A DNA stretch of 10,983 nucleotides from assembly GCA_036703315.1 (NCBI GenBank), contig DATNPH010000252.1, positions 1 through 10,983 on the forward strand, written 5' to 3'. Shown here one piece after another: positions 6,591 to 10,983 of this stretch; the stretch's first letter is position 1, and each line of letters begins with the position of its first letter. Under the pieces are notes generated by a model. The model saw nothing but the letters and a program-made list of their open reading frames with translations. It did no database searches and had not been told where the DNA came from. A program made the translations under genes and the position numbers. The stretch comes from DATNPH01 sp036703315. Lineage in GTDB: Bacteria > Cyanobacteriota > Cyanobacteriia > Cyanobacteriales > Coleofasciculaceae.

Positions 6591-6618
6591 TTTGGTACGA
6601 TCACTGCGTCCATATAGT
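6591..6618 (+). promoter_or_regulatory. Candidate promoter of the kinase gene
   Basis: TATAGT (6613-6618) is a good -10 element. TTTGGT/TTGGTA (6591-6597) sits 15-16 bases upstream as a weak -35. It would give a leader of about 50 bases before the ATG at 6677. Confidence 0.35.
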
Positions 6619-6676
6619 AGGTGTTAGATTCTCCCCTTAAAACTAACAACCAAAAACAAAAAGCTGTGTCGGAGTT

Positions 6677-8236
6677 ATGAACTCGTTAGTTGGCAAGACC
6701 TTACAGGGTGGCAAATATACCTTAGAACAAGAACTGGGACGGGGTGGCTTCGGCGTCACGTTTAAAGCCACTCATCAATACTTAGGTCAGGTGGTGGTCA
6801 TCAAAACCCTTAGCGAGTCCCTGCATCTGCACCCAGATTTTGCCAAATTCCAGCGCCAGTTCCAAGATGAAGCGCGGCGGCTGGCTTTGTGTATCCATCC
6901 TAATATTGTCCGGGTCAGTGACTTCTTTATAGAAGCTGATTGGCCCTACATGGTCATGGATTATGTTCCTGGGCCGACTTTGCAAGCTGTGGTGTTTCCC
7001 GCAAAACCCTTGAGTGAAGCGACAGCGATTAATTACATCCGACAAGTTGGAGAAGCATTAAAGGTTGTCCATCAAAAAGGCTTACTCCATCGGGATATCA
7101 AACCAGAAAATATCATTTTGCGTCAAGGCACTCAGGAAGTGGTTTTGATTGACTTTGGGATTGCACGAGAGTTTACACCCAACTCGACTCAGACCCACAC
7201 ACGTATAGTGTCTGATGGTTATGCCCCGATTGAACAGTATTTAGAAAAGGAAAAGCGTTCCCCAGCATCGGATGTTTATGGTTTGGCGGCAACGCTCTAT
7301 GCTTTGTTAACAGCACAACTACCGGTACCTGCGATACTTCGCGATCGCCAACCGATGCCTGCACCGCGTGACTTGCAACCCCAACTGAGGGCAGCCGTTA
7401 ACCAAGCCGTCATGCGGGGTATGGCAGTAGAGGCGCGTTACCGTCCAGCGAGTGTGGATGAGTGGCTGTTGCTATTACCTGACCCTGAAGTTGAACCGCT
7501 CAATGGTATCGCAACGCATCCAAGTCCTATCCATCCAGCAGCAACTGTCCCTTTAAATGTTCAGAATTTAAATGTTCAGAATGCCCAACAACTGCCTCAA
7601 CTTCAGAAACAGTCGCCGCCTGTTCCTCCTGTCCTAGCGCGTCGGTGGTTGGGTGTGCCTGTTTGGTTAATTGGGGGAGTGGTCGCGATCGCCACAATTT
7701 TAGTCGCCTTCGGTACTGTCCGGAATCAGTCTAAACCTCAGCAACCCTCCACCTCACCCACTGTTGAGCCTTCAATATCACCCACCATTGAACCCTCCGC
7801 CTCACCCACTACTCAGCCTAGTAATGATAATCAGTCTGTCCCGAAGCCGCGTACTGAACCTGTAGAACCGCGCCGTTCCTCTGCCCCAGCTGAAGAACCA
7901 GTTCGCCGATCTTCCCGCAGGAGATCTTCTCCGCCAGTAGATACGGCACCCGTACCTGCTCCCCTCCCGCCGTCACCAAAGTCACCAAAGTCAGTGGAGA
8001 CGCCGCCCTCACCTGCCAGTGAACCCCATTCTCCGGTTCCCACCCAGACACCAGCCTCTCCATCTAATGAACCTCAGCCATCTGTATCAACACCAGCGCC
8101 TTCAGCTTCACCTGTGACCCCATCGCCGTCCGAATCAATCAATAAACCAATTGAACCACCTAGAACGGTACCTCCACCAGAAGCCGCACAGCCAAAGAAG
8201 CCCGAATCTGATAAAGCTGAGAGTGAGAAAAATTGA
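6677..8236 (+). CDS. Membrane-anchored Hanks-type Ser/Thr protein kinase
   Basis: The 519-residue protein phosphorylates Ser/Thr on proteins. The kinase domain covers about residues 14-275: glycine loop GRGGFG (21-26), ATP-binding Lys43, helix-C Glu65, catalytic loop HRDIKPEN with Asp140, Lys142 and Asn145, DFG at 159-161, and a GYAPIEQY segment in place of the classic APE. All catalytic residues are present, and the Arg before Asp140 implies activation-loop control. A single transmembrane helix follows at about 325-347, and the last 170 residues form a Pro/Ser/Thr-rich, low-complexity tail outside the cytoplasm, with no PASTA, WD40, TPR or other sensor domain. The N-terminus and overall style match a common cyanobacterial kinase group. 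GGAG lies only 2 bases before the ATG, so translation initiation may be weak. Substrates are unknown. The neighbours are transposon debris upstream and ssrA downstream, so the gene appears monocistronic. Confidence 0.93.
   Translation: MNSLVGKTLQGGKYTLEQELGRGGFGVTFKATHQYLGQVVVIKTLSESLHLHPDFAKFQRQFQDEARRLALCIHPNIVRVSDFFIEADWPYMVMDYVPGPTLQAVVFPAKPLSEATAINYIRQVGEALKVVHQKGLLHRDIKPENIILRQGTQEVVLIDFGIAREFTPNSTQTHTRIVSDGYAPIEQYLEKEKRSPASDVYGLAATLYALLTAQLPVPAILRDRQPMPAPRDLQPQLRAAVNQAVMRGMAVEARYRPASVDEWLLLLPDPEVEPLNGIATHPSPIHPAATVPLNVQNLNVQNAQQLPQLQKQSPPVPPVLARRWLGVPVWLIGGVVAIATILVAFGTVRNQSKPQQPSTSPTVEPSISPTIEPSASPTTQPSNDNQSVPKPRTEPVEPRRSSAPAEEPVRRSSRRRSSPPVDTAPVPAPLPPSPKSPKSVETPPSPASEPHSPVPTQTPASPSNEPQPSVSTPAPSASPVTPSPSESINKPIEPPRTVPPPEAAQPKKPESDKAESEKN
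7552..7581 (+). repeat. Perfect 15-base tandem duplication inside the kinase gene
   Basis: TTTAAATGTTCAGAA occurs twice head to tail, duplicating LNVQN in the linker between the kinase domain and the membrane helix. The lack of any divergence suggests a recent slippage event. Confidence 0.85.
7754..7825 (+). repeat. Three 24-base tandem units in the kinase tail
   Basis: Three units starting TCACCCAC encode SPTVEPSI, SPTIEPSA and SPTTQPSN immediately after the membrane helix. Most third positions have drifted while the S-P-T-x-(E/Q)-P-S pattern is kept. The array begins the extracytoplasmic Pro/Ser-rich stalk. Confidence 0.8.
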
Positions 8237-8242
8237 TCAAGG

Positions 8243-8293
8243 CTTCTGCCTTCGTCAACAAGAGTGTGCAGGATGAACAAAGAAAGGCAGAAG
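8243..8293. repeat. Inverted repeat just after the kinase stop codon
   Basis: CTTCTGCCTT (8243-8252) and AAGGCAGAAG (8284-8293) are perfect 10-base complements around a 31-base loop. They begin 6 bases after the TGA. The hairpin could stabilise or end the kinase mRNA, but no U-tract follows. The arms are the same heptamer-type repeat sequence as at 6451-6478. Confidence 0.5.
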
Positions 8294-8379
8294 GCAGAGG
8301 GCTTTTATGGATTTATCCCGATGCTAGAGATGCCAAGCAATCTTAAGGGCCCAATTGTGCAAGGGTCAACGGGTCCCCT

Positions 8380-8437
8380 ACTGAACATAGTTCAGTGGCT
8401 CCCGTTCAGGCGGGGTCAAGGGTTCCCGTCTGAACGG
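8380..8437. repeat. Cluster of palindromes between the kinase gene and ssrA
   Basis: A perfect palindrome ACTGAAC-ATA-GTTCAGT (8380-8396) is followed by CCGTTCAG (8402-8409) and its complement CTGAACGG (8430-8437). All arms share the GTTCAG/CTGAAC core. Flanking GGGTCAACGGGTCCC (8364-8378) and GGGTCAAGGGTTCCC (8413-8427) are near-identical direct repeats. It looks like a small structured intergenic repeat. The rest of the 8237-8500 gap holds only heptamer-like text near 8441-8462, and no gene. Confidence 0.55.
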
Positions 8438-8500
8438 AACCTTCTACCTTCTGCCCTCTCTTGAAGTTTCAACCTTTATCCTTTACGCTTCAATTTTTAT

Positions 8501-8528
8501 TTGACACTCTCGATCTCTTGACTATAAT
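8501..8528 (+). promoter_or_regulatory. ssrA promoter
   Basis: The perfect -35 TTGACA (8501-8506) and the perfect -10 TATAAT (8523-8528) are separated by 16 bases. Transcription should start near 8535, a few bases before the mature 5' end of tmRNA at 8544, which is made by RNase P. Confidence 0.85.
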
Positions 8529-8543
8529 AGAAATATATGGCAT

Positions 8544-8929
8544 GGGGCCTTAATGGTTTCGACGTGTTGGCGAAAGCCGCCCCGTGATTCAGGTCGAGAG
8601 TGAGTCTCCTCTCGCAAATCAAAGGCTCAAAAAAAAGTAACTGCGAACAACATCGTTCCTTTTGCTCGTAAGGCTGCTCCTGTAGCCGCCTAATAACCTC
8701 TAACAGGTTCGAGCGTCTATAGTTTGACTCCGTTAAGGACTATAGACAAACCCCAACGGATGCTCTAGTAAGCTGTCTTTGGTCGGCTTGCTAGCTAAGA
8801 TACTACCAAAGAATCCTGTCATCCGGGATAATGGATGGTTCCCGCCCAGAGGATCAGATGGGCTAAACCTGTGAATGAGCGGTAGGTAAATACCCAGGGC
8901 GGACACGGGTTCAATTCCCGTAGGCTCCA
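8544..8929 (+). ncRNA. ssrA: tmRNA (transfer-messenger RNA)
   Basis: tmRNA, with SmpB, rescues ribosomes stalled on broken mRNAs and tags the unfinished protein for proteolysis. The 5' end GGGGCCT pairs with AGGCTCC at 8922-8928 to make the 7-bp acceptor stem (one G-U pair). The conserved TTAATGGTTTCGAC and the 3' T-arm GGGTTCAATTCCC of the tRNA-like domain are present. The mRNA-like part encodes a cyanobacterial tag. The stretch after the tag should hold the downstream pseudoknots. CCA is not encoded after the discriminator A at 8929, so it must be added by the nucleotidyltransferase. It is a normal one-piece tmRNA, not the permuted two-piece form of some picocyanobacteria. The unit has its own promoter and terminator. 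Confidence 0.96.
8643..8693 (+). other. tmRNA proteolysis-tag reading frame
   Basis: After the resume point the codons read ANNIVPFARKAAPVAA and end in tandem stops TAA TAA (8691-8696). The hydrophobic C-terminus ending V-A-A is the degradation signal recognised by ClpXP-type proteases. The resume codon (GCG, 8643) is assigned by analogy with other tags. Confidence 0.9.
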
Positions 8930-8939
8930 CTCTTATTGA

Positions 8940-8976
8940 TCAATCCCATCTCCTAGGAGGTGGGATTGACTTTTTT
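8940..8976 (+). terminator. ssrA Rho-independent terminator
   Basis: A nearly perfect stem of 13-14 bp (TCAATCCCATCTCC with GGAGGTGGGATTGA, one G-U pair) is followed by C and TTTTTT. It begins 10 bases after the tmRNA 3' end. Confidence 0.92.
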
Positions 8977-9021
8977 GGTGCGATTCTAACGATGTTAATA
9001 AGCAACCAAGTATTAAAAGCT

Positions 9022-9054
9022 AAAAAACCCTGCCTGATTCATAAGAGCAGGGTT
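9022..9054 (-). terminator. Minus-strand Rho-independent terminator
   Basis: AACCCTGC (9026-9033) and GCAGGGTT (9047-9054) form a perfect 8-bp stem with a 13-base loop. On the minus strand the stem is followed by a run of T (complement of 9022-9027). On the plus strand no T-run follows, so it points leftward. No convincing coding gene lies upstream of it on the minus strand. Confidence 0.7.
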
Positions 9055-9130
9055 GACTAAAATACAACTAAATCTATCACACCCTACTATCATCAGGGTT
9101 GTGTTCTGTGTACTTAAAGAGAGAGATTTT

Positions 9131-9213
9131 TTATAAGATTCTTTGTATACATGAATACACTTATAAATGGGCGGAACGTTCAGACAGTGCGATCGCGAAT
9201 TTTTTCCGCCCAT
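9131..9213. repeat. Two adjacent inverted repeats in the gap after ssrA
   Basis: TTATAAG (9131-9137) pairs with CTTATAA (9160-9166), enclosing a smaller GTAT/ATAC pair. Directly next to it ATGGGCGGAA (9167-9176) pairs perfectly with TTCCGCCCAT (9204-9213) around a loop containing a HIP1 octamer. They form two strong stems side by side without a gene. In the 8977-9526 gap the other recognisable items are the minus-strand terminator, the TAATGAC array and the upstream elements of the 9527 gene. Confidence 0.55.
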
Positions 9214-9300
9214 AATATCTGATAGGTTGGTGCAAGCCAGACCCAAATCAGTATTCCCCTCGCATACTAAGGACTACTTAAAAATGGTCAAGCTTTGGAC

Positions 9301-9335
9301 TAATGACTAATGACTAATGACTAATGACTAATGAC
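9301..9335 (+). repeat. Five perfect TAATGAC heptamer repeats
   Basis: Five exact copies of TAATGAC run head to tail, followed at once by a small hairpin CCGC-GAA-GCGG (9337-9347). Such heptamer arrays are a hallmark of filamentous cyanobacterial genomes and vary in copy number by slippage. Confidence 0.95.
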
Positions 9336-9428
9336 TCCGCGAAGCGGTTTGACTACAAGCGGTCTAGCAAAGAAACTTCAAAAATTGTTAGTGATCGCCT
9401 CAAAGAGTTACACATCTTGTGCATTGTC

Positions 9429-9447
9429 CTTGACAAAAGTCGTCAAG
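9429..9447 (+). promoter_or_regulatory. Possible operator upstream of the 9527 gene
   Basis: CTTGAC and GTCAAG form a 6-base inverted repeat with a 7-base spacer, 80 bases before the start codon. It contains a TTGACA (9430-9435) that is not properly spaced from the TATAAT at 9471. It may be a repressor or activator site. Confidence 0.3.
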
Positions 9448-9470
9448 TCACTCTATCCGTGGGGTGCCTC

Positions 9471-9476
9471 TATAAT
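9471..9476 (+). promoter_or_regulatory. Candidate -10 element of the 9527 gene
   Basis: A perfect TATAAT lies 50 bases before the ATG at 9527. No good -35 stands 16-18 bases upstream, so the promoter may need an activator or be false. Confidence 0.4.
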
Positions 9477-9526
9477 TTGGGGAAGCGTGTAATAATAGTC
9501 CGACTGTCACTCGCCGATCGCTCCCC

Positions 9527-10567
9527 ATGGTTCAAGTCCCTCAATCTACTGCTGACCTAGCTGCTGTCCTTGAGCAACCCGTTGACCTAAATTTTGAGCT
9601 GCCTGATCCAGAGGATGAGGAGATTCTGGAGTATGACTTTCAGACGCAGGTCGATAACGCTTGGCTGGTGTGCGATCGCTTCGACTTGCAGACCGAAATC
9701 TGGCGAGGGCGAATTCTTCGCGTCGTGCGAGACAGAGAGAAAAAAGGGGGCGACGGACGGGGTACAGGATTTTTAAATTGGCTCAAAAGTCGAGATATCA
9801 GCAAGAGTCAAGCTTACTCCTTAATTGAGCTAGCCAACAGTGCTGATACGCTGTTAGCCGAAGGAAAACTCAGCCCTGATGCGATTAGAAACTTCAGCAA
9901 GCGGGCTTTTGTGGAAACGGCAAAGTCAGCCCCAGAAGTGCAACAGTTGGTATCAGATGCAGCGCAAAAAGGCGATCGCATCACCCGCCGTGAGGTGAAG
10001 CAACTCTCCGATGAATGGACAGCGATGTCCTCAGAATTGCTGCCAGATGAAGTCAAGGAAAAAGCGGCTTCAGGTACCATGCCTGCACGTTACCTGGCAC
10101 CCCTAGTCAAAGAAATGGAGAAGTTGCCAGAAATCCACCTGAAACCTTTACAAGAGGAAGTTGCAACCAATCCCGATGTCGATACGGTTAAACAGGTGAC
10201 ATCAGACGCCCGCTTCTTAGCCAAGTATCTGGACGGTGCTGCTCAAGTGCAAGCGATTCAGGAGTCGTCCCTTGATATGGAAATGGCACTAGAAGAAGCT
10301 CTACGACTAGACTGTTTAAACACTGCGGCTGATTTGGTTAAACAAGCATCTGTCCTAGAACAAACTGTCGGCAAACTCTACACGACTTGGAAGCGTCTGG
10401 GTAGTTTGTCAGATCGCTTGTATGTGGATACGGGCGCAAGTACTCCTCATTTGCGATCGCTCCTCAACTGCCTAGACCGCCTCGCTGGTGAGGTCATCGA
10501 AGTACCACTAGATGATACAGGCGACCAGATCATTCGCCTGAAAATCATCACAGATTCCGATTCCTAG
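9527..10567 (+). CDS. Conserved-looking cyanobacterial protein of unknown function, possible helix-turn-helix
   Basis: I do not recognise a named family for this 346-residue protein. It has no signal peptide or transmembrane segment and looks almost wholly helical and highly charged. Residues 1-40 are acidic and probably flexible. Residues about 42-110 (IWRGRILRVVRDREKKGG, then GTGFLNWLKSRDISKSQAYSLIELA) resemble the DUF3102-type pattern: a helix, a Gly-rich turn, F-x-x-W-L, and then a helix-turn-helix whose recognition helix would be SKSQAYSLIELA. Residues 117-165 (SPDAIRNFSKRAFVETA, ITRREVKQLSDEW) recall the helical DNA-binding part of ParB/KorB-like proteins, but only loosely. Residues 200-346 are further helices, ending in a short beta-like IRLKIITD. 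A DNA-binding or nucleoid role is my inference. The ATG at 9527 has no Shine-Dalgarno. Base and codon style match the neighbours. Confidence 0.85.
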   Translation: MVQVPQSTADLAAVLEQPVDLNFELPDPEDEEILEYDFQTQVDNAWLVCDRFDLQTEIWRGRILRVVRDREKKGGDGRGTGFLNWLKSRDISKSQAYSLIELANSADTLLAEGKLSPDAIRNFSKRAFVETAKSAPEVQQLVSDAAQKGDRITRREVKQLSDEWTAMSSELLPDEVKEKAASGTMPARYLAPLVKEMEKLPEIHLKPLQEEVATNPDVDTVKQVTSDARFLAKYLDGAAQVQAIQESSLDMEMALEEALRLDCLNTAADLVKQASVLEQTVGKLYTTWKRLGSLSDRLYVDTGASTPHLRSLLNCLDRLAGEVIEVPLDDTGDQIIRLKIITDSDS

Positions 10568-10603
10568 CCCGCGCTTTTAATAGGTAGATGGACAACGGCG
10601 GGC
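10567..10603. repeat. Inverted repeat in the convergent gap
   Basis: GCCCGC (10567-10572) and GCGGGC (10598-10603) could form a GC-rich hairpin with a 25-base loop between two convergent genes. No U-tract follows on either strand, so calling it a terminator would be a guess. Confidence 0.3.
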
Positions 10604-10629
10604 GAGGCTACCGTCAGTCCACTCAGCTA

Positions 10630-10983
10630 TTAAGCATGAACCATCAAATATTGCCCGTTACCATTATATTCACCATTACAACTGGCGAAATTGGCAACAA
10701 ACCACATCAAATAAAACCGCCATATCCGGCGAAACTTTGCATAATCCATGCCATAATTTAAATCTTTGACGATTGCCTGATGGTCGTCAAAATTCTTTAG
10801 CCAGCTGGCAAATGTTTGAGAGTAATTAGTGCCATTCATATACCATCTTTCAATGGTTTTGAGGTCTTTGTTATGGCTGGGTACTGCATCGTGATTCCAG
10901 AATCGACCGTGAGGAAAAATGTATTTGTGGGTGTAAGCGCTGGATATATGGTTAGGGGTACGAACTGTGATAATGTGAATAAA
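10630..10983 (-). CDS. CFA-synthase-like SAM-dependent methyltransferase, C-terminal part (partial)
   Basis: The minus-strand frame is open from the window edge to a TAA at 10630-10632, giving 117 residues. A Met at 10839 is internal, because clear family sequence continues upstream of it (FIHIITVRTP, HKYIFPHGRFW, LKTIERWYMNG). The pattern is the C-terminal third of cyclopropane-fatty-acyl-phospholipid synthase-type methyltransferases: a V/I-H-I-x-T beta-strand, the F-P-H-G loop, Y-x-x-T-x-x-x-W-L-x-N-F-D, then G-M-D-Y-A-K-F-R-R-I-W-R-F-Y-L and a closing Q-Y-L-M-V. CFA synthases transfer a methylene from S-adenosylmethionine to unsaturated acyl chains of membrane lipids. Relatives methylate small molecules, so the substrate is open. 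The SAM-binding GxGxG region lies beyond the window. It converges on the 9527 gene across 62 bases. Confidence 0.8.
   Translation of the reverse strand, partial: FIHIITVRTPNHISSAYTHKYIFPHGRFWNHDAVPSHNKDLKTIERWYMNGTNYSQTFASWLKNFDDHQAIVKDLNYGMDYAKFRRIWRFYLMWFVANFASCNGEYNGNGQYLMVHA

Noticed and set aside
6542..6618. Possible tRNA-like fold from the TTGCGAT/ATCGCAA stem
   Set aside because: The span is only 48 bases, and no T-arm, D-arm or anticodon arm can be drawn.
8264..8464. 66-codon plus-strand ORF after the kinase gene
   Set aside because: It consists of inverted and heptamer repeats; the peptide reflects repeat sequence and there is no ribosome binding site.
8733..8930. 65-codon minus-strand ORF opposite ssrA
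   Set aside because: It lies entirely inside the tmRNA gene, whose structure constrains the sequence.
9013..9246. 77-codon minus-strand ORF in the gap after ssrA
   Set aside because: It runs through a terminator hairpin and two inverted repeats, has no coding-like composition and no recognisable motif. A structured RNA is a better explanation.
9324..9560. 78-codon plus-strand ORF before the 9527 gene
   Set aside because: Its ATG lies inside the TAATGAC repeat array, it covers the likely promoter of the next gene and overlaps its start in another frame.
10630..10839. Reading the methyltransferase as a complete 69-residue protein starting at the internal Met
   Set aside because: The frame continues upstream with clear family sequence to the window edge, so the gene is only cut by the window.

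Overview
The window comes from a cyanobacterial chromosome, probably a filamentous or colonial species. The palindrome GCGATCGC (HIP1) occurs at least nine times, for example near 2528, 2656, 4887, 7342, 7683, 9189, 9672, 9982 and 10455. The tmRNA tag is of the cyanobacterial type (ANNIVPFARKAAPVAA). Gaps carry heptamer short tandem repeats (TTCTGCC and TAATGAC) typical of these genomes, and the protein families fit: OprB/SLH-type porin tail, three-POTRA Omp85, an LpxB-related protein and a Hanks-type kinase.

Layout. 1-417: the last 36 codons of an outer-membrane porin, its terminator, and a spacer with a doubtful 30-codon ORF. 418-1779 (+): a class III nucleotidyl cyclase with a large unrecognised C-terminal region. 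1809-3315 (-): a lipid-A-disaccharide-synthase-related protein, followed with overlap by a truncated fragment resembling the C-terminus of DUF4344 putative metallopeptidases. 3587-5695 (+): an Omp85/BamA outer-membrane assembly protein, divergent from the LpxB-like gene. 5696-6676: a gap of almost 1 kb holding decayed mobile and accessory DNA: the 3' end of a TnpB (IS200/IS605-type) element with its right-end hairpin, a fragment resembling the tail of a Uma2-family protein, and heptamer repeats. 6677-8236 (+): a membrane-anchored Ser/Thr kinase. 8237-8543: inverted repeats and a near-consensus promoter. 8544-8929 (+): tmRNA (ssrA) with a strong terminator. 8977-9526: a non-coding stretch with several hairpins, a minus-strand terminator and a five-copy TAATGAC repeat. 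9527-10567 (+): a conserved-looking protein of unknown function with a probable helix-turn-helix. 10630-10983 (-): the C-terminal part of a CFA-synthase-like methyltransferase, running off the window.

These genes do not form one operon. Three concern the cell envelope (porin, LpxB-like, Omp85) and two are signalling proteins (predicted cAMP cyclase, Ser/Thr kinase). ssrA is an independent housekeeping RNA unit. I see no convincing new multi-gene system. The most unusual material is the C-terminal module of the cyclase, the protein at 9527, the TnpB remnant with a possible guide-RNA scaffold ending 20 bases past the Omp85 stop codon, and a possible small RNA on the minus strand beyond ssrA.
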